Assembly (NCBI GenBank): GCA_001567505.1 | Contig: LLEU01000027.1 | Coordinates: 62,001-126,000, forward strand | Source of the DNA: Acidobacteria bacterium OLB17 | GTDB lineage: Bacteria; Acidobacteriota; Blastocatellia; Pyrinomonadales; Pyrinomonadaceae | Direction of reading: 5' to 3' | Length of the DNA stretch: 64,000 bases | In this document: piece by piece, positions 18,068 through 27,694 of the stretch | Numbering within the stretch: the stretch's first letter is position 1 | How the letters are laid out: each line of letters starts with the position of its first letter | The notes under the pieces: generated by a model | Told to the model about the DNA's origin: nothing | Database searches by the model: none | The model's input: only the letters and a program-made list of their open reading frames with translations | Made by a program: the position numbers and the translations under genes

Positions 18068-18820
18068 CTAATTATGGTCCCGCCAAGTGCCAAACCTTGA
18101 GCGTGTCGTAAAGTCAGAATCGCGATCGTAGCCTCCGCGGCCCGAGAGCGGTTCCGAGAGGGCAAAGCTTGTTTCATCAGCGCCTGCGGCCGAACGCTTT
18201 GCTGCCCGTACGCGGAAGATCACGCCTCGAAGGAAGTATATGCCGAGGCCGATCAGCAGCACGGGCAGGAAGATCTTCATCAACCCGCCGACGTTAAAGA
18301 AACGCTGCAGAATGAACGCTCCACCGAGAACTGCAAGCACGATCCCCCAAAGTTTGGGATTACCTGAGAAACGACTGACGAGAAGATCCTCGGCAGCGTC
18401 CGCCGTAATGCCCGAGCGGATCATCTGTGCCGTCCGCCACGAATCGATCGCGGCAAAGAGCCACATACCGATGAAGCCGAATACGAAAAGCGGCATTCCG
18501 CTTGTCAAGACGGCCATCTGAAAGAGTCCGACAAAAACGGCAAAATGCACGATCGCTTTCGTCGCCTGTCCGTTGTAAGCCGCGCCAAGTCCCGGGCAGA
18601 CCGCCGAAAAGATAACGGCAGCGACCGGAGAAGTTTTCTTTTTTACGTACGGCGCGTAGTTCGAATGCGATTGCGAGCGAAGGAGTTCAACGCCGCGGAC
18701 GATACATTCCTGACAGTATGGGAAGCCCTTTATGCGGTGGTCGCATGCCGGACAAAGTGCCCGCCCGCAGCCATTACAGCTTGCGACCGCGGCATTTTGT
18801 AAGTGAAAAGCACAGTTCAT
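18068..18820 (-). CDS. B-box zinc-finger membrane protein
   Basis: The 250-residue protein begins with a B-box type zinc finger. The ligands are CAFH, CNGCGRALCPAC and CQEC within the first 40 residues. Several membrane helices follow between about residues 65 and 205. A hydrophilic, Arg/Asp-rich tail ends the protein. Proteins of this design are common and uncharacterised in Acidobacteria and other soil bacteria. The start overlaps the anti-sigma stop by four bases (ATGA), so translation is probably coupled and the protein may work in the same envelope-stress pathway. Confidence 0.8.
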   Translation of the reverse strand: MNCAFHLQNAAVASCNGCGRALCPACDHRIKGFPYCQECIVRGVELLRSQSHSNYAPYVKKKTSPVAAVIFSAVCPGLGAAYNGQATKAIVHFAVFVGLFQMAVLTSGMPLFVFGFIGMWLFAAIDSWRTAQMIRSGITADAAEDLLVSRFSGNPKLWGIVLAVLGGAFILQRFFNVGGLMKIFLPVLLIGLGIYFLRGVIFRVRAAKRSAAGADETSFALSEPLSGRGGYDRDSDFTTRSRFGTWRDHN

Positions 18821-19566
18821 TTCGAATCAGGCTGAACCGCGGACGTTCCGTTCCATGCACCGGCACTCTGCTGATAAGTTGCCTCCGCGAGCTCGAATCC
18901 TTTTTTATAAACATTGGTGGCGGTACCGTCCGCCGAGGCCGTCTGCCCGAAGATAAGGAACGCAAAGATGAGCAGCATTGCCACGGGAGCAAGCTGCGCG
19001 GCCGGCAAGGGCAGGCGTATGCCCGCGATCCATGCGCGTACGGCTTCGCCAAAACTTTGCTTTCCAATGATGACGCCGCGTCTCTCGCTCGTTTCGGCAA
19101 GTATCGAAGCGACAAGTCCGTCCGGCACCTCGAGTTCATCGAGTTTATACGTATAGCAGGCCGCGATCGAGCGGACGACCATTCCCGGCAGGTCTTCGCA
19201 GTTCTCGCAGCAGACCGCATGGCGCTCCCAGCGGTGAAAGGCCTTTGCGGGCAAAAAGCCGTCGAGATAGTCGGTCAAATAGCCTTCGAACTCTTCACAC
19301 GAGAGGCCCGTGTCGGGAGCCGTCGCGGAAAGGACGCGGGCTTCGAGCCGGGCAAGCGGCATCTTCGGGGCATGAAGCGTTTGGCAAACGCCGAGCGATT
19401 CTTTTACGTCATTGAGCAGCGAGTGGCAGAGCGGGCAGGAAAGGGCGTGCTCGGCCATTGCGGCATGCACTGCCGTCTCGAGTGTTTTATCGAGATAGTC
19501 CGTCAGCATTTCTTCGAACGCCGAGCAGTTGATCAAGTATTCGTGCTGCTTTTTCATTTGACCCAC
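18817..19566 (-). CDS. Zinc-finger anti-sigma factor with two zinc motifs
   Basis: The 249-residue protein has two successive anti-sigma zinc-finger units. The first ends AEHALSCPLC and the second ends ERHAVCCENC, each an HxxxCxxC pattern preceded by a similar YLTDYLD helix. A membrane segment (LAPVAMLLIFAFLIFG) lies near residues 195-212, and a short outer tail follows. It should hold the ECF sigma factor inactive at the inner membrane until a signal arrives. The gene begins five bases after the sigma factor stop. Two zinc motifs in one anti-sigma protein look like an internal duplication. Confidence 0.85.
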   Translation of the reverse strand: MGQMKKQHEYLINCSAFEEMLTDYLDKTLETAVHAAMAEHALSCPLCHSLLNDVKESLGVCQTLHAPKMPLARLEARVLSATAPDTGLSCEEFEGYLTDYLDGFLPAKAFHRWERHAVCCENCEDLPGMVVRSIAACYTYKLDELEVPDGLVASILAETSERRGVIIGKQSFGEAVRAWIAGIRLPLPAAQLAPVAMLLIFAFLIFGQTASADGTATNVYKKGFELAEATYQQSAGAWNGTSAVQPDSK

Positions 19567-19571
19567 CCTTC

Positions 19572-20165
19572 CTAGATCGTCACGACCCTCATACGCCTCA
19601 GTATCTTCGCAAGCTCGATACGCCCGCGGTTAATTCTTGATTTCACCGTTCCTTCCGGTATCTGAAGCACATCGACAATCTCCTGATACGTCAGTTCCTC
19701 GATGTCGCGCAAGATGACGCAGGTCCTCAGATCTTCCGGCAGTTTGTCAATTCCTTCCTGCACCTGGGCGGCGAGTTCCTTTCGCTCCATCTCCCTATGA
19801 GCCGAATTCCCGACAGCCCGAAGATGGTAGTGATGATCATCGACGGCATCTGCCATCGAATTTTGCGGATTACGCTGCCTATGCCGGTAATCGTCGATTA
19901 TCAAATTCCGGGCAAGCCGCATCAGCCAATTGGCAAGGTCGCCCTGCTTCGGGTCGTACTGGTCGAGCGAGCGATAGACGCGAATGAAGACCTCCTGCGT
20001 CAGGTCCTCGGCGGCTTCGACGCTCGATGTGAACCGGTATGCGAGGTTGAAGATGCGACGCGAGAACGTCGTGACCACATCTTCCCAGGCAGCACCGTCA
20101 CCGAGACGCGCCCTTTTGACGAGTTCCGCTCCGTTGATCTCGGTTGCAGATTTTGCCGCTTCCAA
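19572..20165 (-). CDS. ECF-family RNA polymerase sigma factor
   Basis: This 197-residue protein has sigma region 2 (FNLAYRFTSSVEAAEDLTQEVFIRVYRSLDQYD, WLMRLARNLIIDDYRHRQR) and region 4 (LPEDLRTCVILRDIEELTYQEIVDVLQIPEGTVKSRINRGR). The two are joined by a His-rich linker. It directs RNA polymerase to envelope- or stress-type promoters. It is the first gene of a four-gene unit with its zinc-finger anti-sigma factor and two membrane proteins. Region 4 is close to the RpoE type, but I do not give it a symbol. Confidence 0.93.
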   Translation of the reverse strand: MEAAKSATEINGAELVKRARLGDGAAWEDVVTTFSRRIFNLAYRFTSSVEAAEDLTQEVFIRVYRSLDQYDPKQGDLANWLMRLARNLIIDDYRHRQRNPQNSMADAVDDHHYHLRAVGNSAHREMERKELAAQVQEGIDKLPEDLRTCVILRDIEELTYQEIVDVLQIPEGTVKSRINRGRIELAKILRRMRVVTI

Positions 20166-20366
20166 TCTATCTCTCCTATCCGGCTTCAGCCTCTGGCCAA
20201 TATAACTATATCAGCAACAAGGCCTTGGAACAGCGCCCCGTCAAATTGAATTTACGACGGCCTTTCATTAAAAGTTCCCGCGAAAACCTCTCGTATCGAA
20301 GCATTTTTGGCCCGGGCGATATTTATGTTCCCGCGAAGGCATTTTCGGTTATACTCTTTGGCAACA

Positions 20367-21375
20367 ATGAGATTCCTCAGTCCCGTATTTCTCACACTCT
20401 CGATCCTTCTTCTTGCGGCACTTGCCCAGCACAATCCGACGCCGGCGCGGCGGCAAAGGCTGCATTTGATGCGGGTGACTTTTCGAAGGCGGTCTCGCTC
20501 TTGAAGAAGCTCGTTAAGGCTGATCCTTCCGATGCGGGAGCGTGGAATTCGCTCGCGGCTGCCTATCTGCATCTGAATGAGGCGGGAAAGGCGGAAGCTG
20601 CTTCCGCCGAAGCTATTAAAGCGGAGCCAAAGAACGCCGAATACTGGGGGACGTACGGATTCGCGTTGGCCGCGGCCGAAAAGGACGACAACGCGAGATC
20701 CGCAGCCGTCAAGGCCTCGGAACTCGACCCAAAGCTCGCCGTCCCCTATTATGTGCAGGCCCTGGTCTCGTTCAGGCTGGTGATCACGCAAAGTCGTTCG
20801 GCCTGAACGAAAAAGCCATTGCTGCCGACCCGAATTTCGCCGCACCGCATCTGCTCAAGGCCCGACTCTACATCGCTCACCTTGCCCAGATCTACGACAA
20901 AGAGGTCGATCGGGATCGCACTAAAGGACAGCGAAGCAAAATTCTATCCGATGCTGCGGCAGCCCTCGCTCGCTTCGATTCGCTCACGCCCGGGCATACT
21001 TCTGACAGCAAGATGTCGGCCCCGTTGACCGTTCTTAACTTCTTCGTCGAATACTACAAGTGGTTGGCACAGAAAGATCAGGACGGGCAGAACGCGTCTT
21101 CGCTCAAAGGTTCCGCCTCTTGGGCGACGGTCGTCAATTTGATCCCGCCGGGATACAAGGAGAAGATGCGCGAACCGAAAGATGTTGTGAGGTTACTCGT
21201 CTATCTTGGTGCGGACGGAAAGGTCGGGCCGATCCTTGTTCTGAAGGGCCTTCCGAACGGGCTTACAGAAAAAGCTATTGAGAACCTTCAGCAGCTAAAG
21301 TTTACTCCTGCCAGAAAGAACGGAGTTCCGATCAATGTCGTCAGGATCGTCGAATATACCGTTACAGCGCTTTAA
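20367..21375 (+). CDS. Secreted TPR protein with TonB C-terminal domain (two frame breaks)
   Basis: The signal peptide MRFLSPVFLTLSILLLAALAQ starts at 20367. The TPR part (AAFDAGDFSKAVSLLKKLVKADPSDAGAWNSLA) is in the next frame, and the rest (NEKAIAADPNFAAPHLLKARLY onward) in the third. Single-base deletions near 20425-20440 and at 20777-20781 (AGGCTGGTGAT for AGGCTGGGTGAT) would restore about 336 residues. The end (DGKVGPILVLKGLPNGLTEKAIENL) is a TonB C-terminal domain of the kind found in secreted acidobacterial proteins. A TATACT at 20350-20355 lies only 12 bases before the ATG, which hints at a short or absent leader. It is probably periplasmic; the partner is unknown. Confidence 0.75.
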
Positions 21376-21430
21376 CAGCCACGGGTGTTTCTTCGAAACT
21401 TCCTCCTGCACGGTTGCCGAATTATGACAT

Positions 21431-22555
21431 TTGGCCGCGAATCCTGTATCGTTTTCGTTTGCGGCAGACACTTTAGGCCGCTCGAACACGTCATTGCGAA
21501 AGGCCTTTAAATATCTACTCATCATTCTTCTGACGGCTGCCTTCGTTTGGTATTTTGCCCGTAATCTCGATTGGAACGAGGTGACGCAGAATCTGCGGGC
21601 GGCCGACCCGTGGTATCTGGCGGTGGCGGCCGCGATCATCTGCCTCGGTTATTTTCTGAGGTCCGTGAGATGGCAGGTGCTTCTCGATCCGCTGACGCCT
21701 TCGAACCTGCGCGACCTTTTTGCGACAACGACCGTCGGATTTACGGCCATTTTTCTTATCGGCCGGGCCGGCGAGATACTGCGGCCGATGTGGCTTCCGA
21801 TGCTCGATAAGCGTGTCCGCCCGAGCTACGCCGTCATCACGATCGGCGTCGAGCGCGTCTTTGACCTTGCATCGCTTATCTGTTTCTTCAGCGTGAGTCT
21901 CATTTGGTTCCAGACGCGGCAGGGACACGAGGCCGAATACGCTTACATTCGGCTTGTCGGGAATCTGATGGCGCTCGGTGCGGTTTCGTTCATCATCTTC
22001 CTGCTCATCTACTCTTGGCGAAGCGAGCCGCTCATCAACTGGTTCGCGGCGTTCACCGACCGTAAGTTCATCCCGAAGCGCGTTCGAACGATCTTCATCG
22101 GCCTGATGCAGCAGCTTGCAACGTCACTAAAGGTGATGACGAATCTTCGCGAGATCTTCTGGGTCACGCTCTGGACGATCGCACTCTGGCTCGCGATCGC
22201 AGTGCCGACATGGCTCGTCCTGAAGGCGTTCGGCTTGCCGCTTACGTTCGTGGATTCGATCTTCGTGATGGGCGTTGCGTCGATGGGTTCGCTTGTGCCG
22301 ACGCCGGGCGGAGCCGCAGGAGCTTTCCACGCCGCGACCGCCGGCAGCCTCATCCTGCTAGGCATCCGGCACGAGGACGCCGCAGCCGTCTCGATCGTGA
22401 TGCACCTTGTTTACTTTGCTCCGGCGGTCATTTTCGGTTTATATTATCTCGTCCACGGTGATATCAGCGTCGAGCGTTTCCGCAGACTCCTTTCGAGCGA
22501 GAATGCCGAGCGCGAGATCGAATCTGATTCGCCGGATTTCGAACCGCAAGAATAA
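21431..22555 (+). CDS. Flippase-like membrane protein (LPG synthase TM/UPF0104 family)
   Basis: The 374-residue protein has about eight membrane helices. It shows the family marks RSVRWQVLLDPL, GRAGEILRP and VPTPGGAAGAFHAATAG. Members resemble the membrane half of lysylphosphatidylglycerol synthase (MprF) and include glycolipid-flippase-like proteins. There is no aminoacyl-transferase half. The start is uncertain: the frame opens with TTG at 21431, and a TTG at 21494 gives a more usual LRKAFKYLLII beginning. nrdR follows after eight bases, which suggests an operon with nrdR and comM. Confidence 0.85.
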   Translation: MAANPVSFSFAADTLGRSNTSLRKAFKYLLIILLTAAFVWYFARNLDWNEVTQNLRAADPWYLAVAAAIICLGYFLRSVRWQVLLDPLTPSNLRDLFATTTVGFTAIFLIGRAGEILRPMWLPMLDKRVRPSYAVITIGVERVFDLASLICFFSVSLIWFQTRQGHEAEYAYIRLVGNLMALGAVSFIIFLLIYSWRSEPLINWFAAFTDRKFIPKRVRTIFIGLMQQLATSLKVMTNLREIFWVTLWTIALWLAIAVPTWLVLKAFGLPLTFVDSIFVMGVASMGSLVPTPGGAAGAFHAATAGSLILLGIRHEDAAAVSIVMHLVYFAPAVIFGLYYLVHGDISVERFRRLLSSENAEREIESDSPDFEPQE

Positions 22556-22563
22556 AAAAATAG

Positions 22564-23055
22564 ATGCGCTGCCCCTTTTGTACACATCTTGAAGACAAGG
22601 TCGTTGATTCGCGCGAATCCAAAGACGGCGATTCGATACGCCGTCGCCGCGAATGCCTTCAATGCGGCCGGCGTTTTACGTCCTACGAGCGGATCGACGA
22701 GATACCGTACATGGTCGTCAAGAAGGACGGCAAGCGCGAGCATTTCTATCGCGATAAGGTGATCGCGGGCCTCCTAAAGGCGGCAGAAAAGCGGCCGATC
22801 TCGACCACGCAGCTTGAGGCGATCGCCGACGAGGTCGAAAAGGTGGTTCAGGATGCGCCGGACCGCGAGCTTTCGACCACAGATGTCGGCAAGTTGATAA
22901 TGCGTCGCTTAAAGACACTCGACAAGGTCGCATACGTTAGGTTCGCGTCCGTTTATCTCGAATTCGCCGATGTCTCGGAATTCTTGACCGAGCTAAAACA
23001 GCTCGTCGGTGCGAATGTGCCTGTGGGCAAAAAGCCGAAGAAAAAAAGCAAGTAG
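22564..23055 (+). CDS. nrdR: Transcriptional repressor NrdR
   Basis: This 163-residue protein has an N-terminal zinc ribbon (CPFC at residues 3-6 and CLQC about 30 residues later, with SRESKDGDSIRRRREC between) and an ATP-cone domain (MVVKKDGKREHFYRDKVIAGLLKA). NrdR senses ATP/dATP and represses ribonucleotide reductase genes. The C-terminus is a Lys-rich tail (GKKPKKKSK). No nrd gene is in the window, so its targets lie elsewhere. Confidence 0.96.
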   Translation: MRCPFCTHLEDKVVDSRESKDGDSIRRRRECLQCGRRFTSYERIDEIPYMVVKKDGKREHFYRDKVIAGLLKAAEKRPISTTQLEAIADEVEKVVQDAPDRELSTTDVGKLIMRRLKTLDKVAYVRFASVYLEFADVSEFLTELKQLVGANVPVGKKPKKKSK

Positions 23056-23067
23056 AACTGATCTCCT

Positions 23068-24630
23068 ATGGTGTTTCGCACACAGTCAGCGGCGGTGTAC
23101 GGCATCGACGCGTTGCTTGTAGATATTGAAGTAAACATTCGCCCCGCCGCCGAAAATGATGCTTCTCCGAATATCATCATCGTCGGCCTTCCCGATACCG
23201 CTGTCAGGGAATCCCGCGAACGCATCCGCGCCGCCATACAGAATTCAGGTTTTTTCTTTCCCATCGGCAAGGTCACGGTAAATCTTGCACCTGCCGACCT
23301 TCGCAAAGAAGGCGCGAGCTTCGACCTGCCGACCGCGCTCGGGATCCTCGGAGCCAACGGCGACCTGACGAACGATGCCGTGCTTGACGGCGTTATGGCG
23401 ATCGGGGAACTGTCGCTCGACGGGCGCGTGCGTCCCGTGCGTGGAGCGCTTTCGATAGCGCTTGCCGCCCGCGAAAATAAGATCAAGCACCTTATCGTCC
23501 CGGAAGAGAATGGGTTTGAAGCGGCCGTCGTTCAGGGCGTTGCGGTCTATCCCGTCGCTGACCTTCGCACGACGGTGAACGTCTGCCGCGAGCTCGAATT
23601 CGGCACGCCGAAAAGCGTAACGCCGCTCGCTCTCGACCACGAAGCCCTTCGTGCCCAAAGTCCCGGCTACTCGGTCGATTTCTCGGAAGTTCGCGGCCAG
23701 CAGACCGCAAAACGAGCTCTCGAGATCGCAAGCGCCGGCGGCCACAACATCCTCTTTATCGGGCCGCCGGGATCGGGAAAGACGATGCTCGCGCGCCGTT
23801 TGCCGACGATCCTGCCGCCGCTTGAATTCGAGGAAGCCCTCGAGATCACGAAGATCCATTCTGTTGCAGGGCTTACGGGACGCTCCGGCCTCGTTACCGA
23901 AAGGCCGTTCAAATCGCCGCATCATACCGTTAGCCAAGCCGGGCTTGTCGGCGGCGGCTCCGTGCCGAAGCCGGGCGAAGTTAGCCTCGCCCATTTGGGC
24001 GTACTCTTTCTCGACGAACTGCCCGAATTCGACCGGAGTGCGCTCGAGGTGCTGCGGCAGCCGATGGAGGACAAGAGCGTTACGATCTCACGTGCGGCTT
24101 CCTCGCTTACCTTTCCGGCGAATTTTACGCTCGTTGCCTCGATGAATCCGTGCCCGTGCGGCTATTTCGGCTCGTCGCGAGAATGTAAATGCTCGCCGCT
24201 CCAGATACAGCGTTACGTCGGGCGCGTGAGCGGCCCGCTGATGGATCGCATCGACATTCATATCGACGTCCCGAGCGTAAAGTTCGAAGAGCTTCGCAGC
24301 AAGACCGCTGAAAAAAGTGAATCTTCGGCCGTTGTGCGCGAGCGCGTGATAAAAGCGCGTTCGATCCAGCTCGAACGATTTTCCGGCAATACTTTCTCGA
24401 ATTCTTCGATGGCTCCGCGCGAGATCCGCCAATTCTGTGCGATCGACGCGGACGGCGAGGCTCTTCTCGAAAAAGCGATGCAGCGGCAAGGGCTTTCCGC
24501 ACGAGCGCACGACCGCATCCTGAAGGTCGCCCGGACCATCGCCGACCTTGCCGGCGAACGGGACATCTCCGCCGCTCACCTTTCAGAGGCCATCAACTAC
24601 CGCTCGCTAGACCGAAATTATTGGGCATAA
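23068..24630 (+). CDS. comM: YifB/ComM-family Mg-chelatase-like AAA+ ATPase
   Basis: This 520-residue protein has an N-terminal Lon-like fold ([18 protein letters not shown]) and an AAA+ core. Walker A is [15 protein letters not shown] and Walker B lies in [12 protein letters not shown]. The zinc-type [14 protein letters not shown] motif follows, and the Mg-chelatase C-terminal domain ends it. In transformable bacteria ComM is a helicase that promotes branch migration when foreign DNA is integrated. It follows nrdR by 12 bases. Confidence 0.93.
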   Translation: MVFRTQSAAVYGIDALLVDIEVNIRPAAENDASPNIIIVGLPDTAVRESRERIRAAIQNSGFFFPIGKVTVNLAPADLRKEGASFDLPTALGILGANGDLTNDAVLDGVMAIGELSLDGRVRPVRGALSIALAARENKIKHLIVPEENGFEAAVVQGVAVYPVADLRTTVNVCRELEFGTPKSVTPLALDHEALRAQSPGYSVDFSEVRGQQTAKRALEIASAGGHNILFIGPPGSGKTMLARRLPTILPPLEFEEALEITKIHSVAGLTGRSGLVTERPFKSPHHTVSQAGLVGGGSVPKPGEVSLAHLGVLFLDELPEFDRSALEVLRQPMEDKSVTISRAASSLTFPANFTLVASMNPCPCGYFGSSRECKCSPLQIQRYVGRVSGPLMDRIDIHIDVPSVKFEELRSKTAEKSESSAVVRERVIKARSIQLERFSGNTFSNSSMAPREIRQFCAIDADGEALLEKAMQRQGLSARAHDRILKVARTIADLAGERDISAAHLSEAINYRSLDRNYWA

Positions 24631-24951
24631 GACCGCTGCTGCAAGCGAACCGCTCGACGCGTGCGTTTTGTGCACTTTGCACGGTCAGTGCTTGCCGGGA
24701 ATGTTACCTTAAAGAGCGGTCGGGAATCGTGGCTTTGCATAAAGGACAAAGGCTACATATCTAATACAAGACATTAACATAATAAAGCTAAATATTTGTG
24801 TGTAAAGGAGATATAATGAGCTGATCTCCGATGAGCAATAGTCCGCCGCGGACAGTAAACGGAAAAGAGAGGCTTTGGCCTGAGTCTCCGATCGCCGGAG
24901 AAAAATGAACCTTGCGGGTCGTCTATTGTAGAATAAAGCTTTCGCTGTGAA
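24631..24951. other. 321-base intergenic region before dusB
   Basis: No full-size gene is seen. A strong ribosome binding site (AAAGGAG at 24803-24809) stands before ATG-AGC-TGA at 24816. The same frame reopens at an ATG at 24831 (see next entry). A CTCCG/CGGAG hairpin lies at 24886-24900. A TTGCAT element (24735) could be a -35, but its -10 is poor. The region is AT-richer than the flanking genes. Confidence 0.5.
24831..24908 (+). CDS. Possible 25-residue ORF upstream of dusB
   Basis: ATG-AGC-AAT opens a short frame of 25 codons (MSNSPPRTVNGKERLWPESP onward) that ends with TGA at 24906-24908, 43 bases before dusB. It shares its frame with the ATG-AGC-TGA start at 24816, which has the strong ribosome binding site. 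It could be a leader peptide, a remnant or chance. There is no family match I know. Confidence 0.2.
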   Translation: MSNSPPRTVNGKERLWPESPIAGEK

Positions 24952-26014
24952 ATGAAGCCGTTCAAAGTACGAGACATCGAAATCGCCCCGCCGCTCATTC
25001 TATCGCCGATGGCCGGCGTGACCGACTACACGTTCAGGCGCTTGATAAAAGCGCCGCGGCGGCGTGGGCCTTGTCGTTTCAGAATTCATCTCGGTCGAAG
25101 GCTTGACGCGCGGCAATCCGAAATCGAAACGCCAAATGCATTTCGACGAGGAGGAAAGGCCGTTCGCTGTGCAGATCTTCGGAGGACGGCCGGAAAGGAT
25201 GGCGATGGGTGCCGAGATGGCCGAAGAGGTCGGGGCCGACATCGTCGATGTGAATTGCGGATGCCCGGCGCCGAAGGTCGTTCGCAACGGCGGCGGTTCC
25301 GGCCTGCTCCGCGAACCCAAGCAGCTTGAGCTCATTCTTCGCGAGATCAAACGTTCCATCTCGATCCCGCTCACCTTAAAAGTGCGGACGGGCTATTCGG
25401 AATCGACGATCAACGTCGTCGATATCGCAAAGATGGCCGAGCAGTGCGGCGTCGAACATATACAGGTTCACGGGCGCACACGTGAGCAGGGCTACAAGGG
25501 GCTTGCGAATTGGGAGATCATTCGGCAGGTAAAAGAAGCCGTAAAGATCCCGGTCTCGGGCAACGGCGACATAACCTCGATAGAGTATGGAATGCAGAAA
25601 TGGCGTGAGACAGGAGTAGACGGCATTCTGATCGGCCGCGGTGCGATGCAGAATCCCTGGATCTTTCGCCAGTTTCAGGACGTACTCGAAGGCCGCGAAC
25701 CTTATCAGCCGGATGTTGACGAGAAAAAGTCCGTCCTGCTTGAATTTTTCGGGATGTGCCGCGAAGAAATGCCCGAGATAGTTGCTCTGGGCAAGATGAA
25801 ACAGCTTGCCGGCCAGTTCACGAAGGGCTTGCCGGGCGGTGCTCAATTCCGTCAGACGCTTTACCATTCGCACTCGGCGGACGAGATACTTGTGAACATC
25901 ACGATGTATTTCGAGACCTTGCGGCGCGGCGAGATGTTCGGTGACGGCCGCATCGAAAAGGACGAGCCGCCGCAGCTCGAATCCTGCTCGGCAGGTGCGT
26001 TCTATGGGCTTTAG
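24952..26014 (+). CDS. dusB: tRNA-dihydrouridine synthase DusB (frameshifted)
   Basis: The reconstructed product has about 353 residues. The N-terminal phosphate/FMN-binding part (PLILSPMAGVTDYTFRRLIK) is in one frame. From about 25055 the other frame gives GGVGLVVSEFISVEGL, the catalytic Cys segment VNCGCPAPKVVRNGGGSGL, VHGRTREQGYKG and GNGDITS. The enzyme reduces uridines in the D-loop of tRNAs with FMN. The change of frame corresponds to one extra base in a GC-rich stretch at about 25050-25062. The nearly universal importance of this family and the intact motifs on both sides argue for a sequencing insertion. A secreted-protein gene follows 15 bases later. Confidence 0.92.
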
Positions 26015-26029
26015 AGAAGGAGCGGGGAA

Positions 26030-26524
26030 GTGAAGAAGATCGTACTTTCGACAGCGTTGGCCTTGTTCGGCATCTTTATACTTGCCGCCGCCGCTGCTGC
26101 GCAGCAGACGCCGAAACCTGCCGCAACGCCCGCAGCTTCGGCCGAACCGGGGCCGATAAAAAGCTCGCCTGCGTATGCCGAGGTGCTGCTTCGGAAAACG
26201 GAGCTCGAAGCGGACCTTTTCTCATTCGCCGACGACTACACGGACCAGAATCCGAGGGTGATCGATGCTCGGTTCGAGCTTGCGACACTCTCGAAGGACA
26301 TCGACCGCCTCTTTGCCGTTCGTCCGGACGATGTGCCGAAACTCACGCTTGCGCTCGGCAAGCTGATCGTCCGGCGTGCCGAGATCGAAACGGAACTCAA
26401 TCGTCTGCTTCGCACCTATAATGCCGATCATCCGCAGGTAAAGCGTGCCCGCAAAAAGGCCGAACTCTTCCGCGACGCGTTGAAGGAAATTCTCGGGAAC
26501 ACGGACGCTCCCGCAAGGCGTTGA
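26030..26524 (+). CDS. Secreted helical protein of unknown function
   Basis: This 164-residue protein starts with GTG, eight bases after a GGAG site. A signal peptide (KKIVLSTALALFGIFILAAAAAAQQ) leads a Pro/Ala-rich linker (residues 26-45). The rest is predicted helical, with heptad-like Leu and a RTYNADHPQVKRARKKAE segment. That segment recalls the periplasmic helices of Wzz/GumC chain-length proteins, but the protein is far too short and lacks membrane ends. Function unknown. It probably shares a transcript with dusB. Confidence 0.7.
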   Translation: MKKIVLSTALALFGIFILAAAAAAQQTPKPAATPAASAEPGPIKSSPAYAEVLLRKTELEADLFSFADDYTDQNPRVIDARFELATLSKDIDRLFAVRPDDVPKLTLALGKLIVRRAEIETELNRLLRTYNADHPQVKRARKKAELFRDALKEILGNTDAPARR

Positions 26525-26529
26525 CCACC

Positions 26530-26580
26530 AAAAAAAGACTTAAGGCCGCGAACTTCTCAGATGTGAGGTCCACGGCCTAA
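26530..26580. terminator. Terminator between convergent genes
   Basis: AGGCCGCG and CACGGCCT pair with one mismatch around a 20-base loop (26543-26578). On the minus strand the hairpin is followed by TAAGTC and seven T, so it mainly serves the SurA-like gene at 26598. It may also stop read-through from 26524. Confidence 0.7.
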
Positions 26581-26597
26581 CTGAGTTTGAAAGCGGA

Positions 26598-27653
26598 TCA
26601 GTTGGAGCCCTTGCCGCCTTTGCGCTCATCGGCGTAAAGCAGCGGCGAGACGATCGGCCGATACGTATCGTTGATCTTGATATACGCATCGGAGCGGAGT
26701 TTTGCCATGAACTGCTTCTGCTCGGCCGGGGCCTTCTCCTGCAGGATCGCGAGCCGGACGGCGTTCTCATCAAAGGTCGATTCCGAACCGGCGGCCTCAC
26801 GGCCGTCGATGCGAAGTATTACGATGCCCATTTTCTGCACTTCGAACGGCAGCGTGTAATCGCCGGGCTTAATGCCTGCGATCGGTTTCTTAATAATGTC
26901 GGTCAGCGTGTTGACGGGAACTTTTTCCGCCTTGCCGGCACCTTCGGTGACGATGCCCGGATCTGAGTTCGCCTTAGCGAGTTCGTCAAAGCTCGCCCCT
27001 TTCTTCAGCGAATCGTATATCTCTTTTGCCTTTGCACGGACAGCGGCCTCGTCGCGTCCCGCAAAGCCGAGGTAGATCTCGCTGTAAGAGACGGTCTCAG
27101 GCTTGATGAACTTGTCCTTATGGGCCTCGAAGTATTCTTTGAGCTCTTTCGGCGTTGCTTCCCAGAAGATCTTCTTTTGGACGAGCTCCTGTATGACCTT
27201 GTCGCGGGTTGCCTGCGTTCGCCAATTCTCCTTGATATCGTCCGGCTCGTAGCCCTGCGAACGCATCATCTGGTAGAGCGCGTCGATCGTCTTAAGGTTA
27301 TTGTCCTTCATTATCTGGACGAACCTAGCGTTGATGTCGGCGTCGATCTGCGAATCGAGCCCGACCTCTTTGGCCTTCTGCATAAGGAGCTCTTCGTTGA
27401 TCAAGTTGGCGATCAACTCGCCTTCCTTTTCGTCAACCAGGCGTTTGGCCTCGTCAGGTGTCTTGCCTTCCTTGACGTAGGAATCGACCATATCCTTCTT
27501 TACGTGTCGGATACGCGAAAGGGTGATGACGCTGTCATTGACGACGGCAACGACCTCGTCAACGACGCGGGTTGCCGTCTCTTGTGCGGCCGCAAAGGTG
27601 CCGAGTGCGGCGATCGTGAGGCCGATGAGCAGAGTGCTTCTTAAATGCTTCAT
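26598..27653 (-). CDS. SurA/PpiC-type periplasmic peptidyl-prolyl isomerase
   Basis: This 351-residue protein has a signal peptide (KHLRSTLLIGLTIAALGTFAAAQ). A SurA-N-like chaperone region follows (VVDEVVAVVNDSVITLSRIRH, ELIANLINEELLMQKAKEVGL). A rotamase-type domain follows near residues 185-295 (VSYSEIYLGF, AKEIYDSLKKGASFDELAK, IAGIKPGDYTLPFEVQKMG). Such proteins fold outer-membrane proteins in the periplasm. The C-terminal part is shorter than E. coli SurA, which has two rotamase domains. A good promoter lies at 27695-27723. Confidence 0.9.
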   Translation of the reverse strand: MKHLRSTLLIGLTIAALGTFAAAQETATRVVDEVVAVVNDSVITLSRIRHVKKDMVDSYVKEGKTPDEAKRLVDEKEGELIANLINEELLMQKAKEVGLDSQIDADINARFVQIMKDNNLKTIDALYQMMRSQGYEPDDIKENWRTQATRDKVIQELVQKKIFWEATPKELKEYFEAHKDKFIKPETVSYSEIYLGFAGRDEAAVRAKAKEIYDSLKKGASFDELAKANSDPGIVTEGAGKAEKVPVNTLTDIIKKPIAGIKPGDYTLPFEVQKMGIVILRIDGREAAGSESTFDENAVRLAILQEKAPAEQKQFMAKLRSDAYIKINDTYRPIVSPLLYADERKGGKGSN

Positions 27654-27694
27654 TATGATGATCTTGGGCTAAAGCCTTTTTCTACAAAAGAAAC

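Noticed and set aside
24816..24824. TGA in ATG-AGC-TGA as a selenocysteine codon
   Set aside because: No downstream SECIS-like element or selenoprotein resemblance is visible, and the frame is very short.
24886..24900. CTCCG/CGGAG hairpin as the comM terminator
   Set aside because: It is more than 250 bases past the comM stop and is followed by A rather than T on the plus strand.
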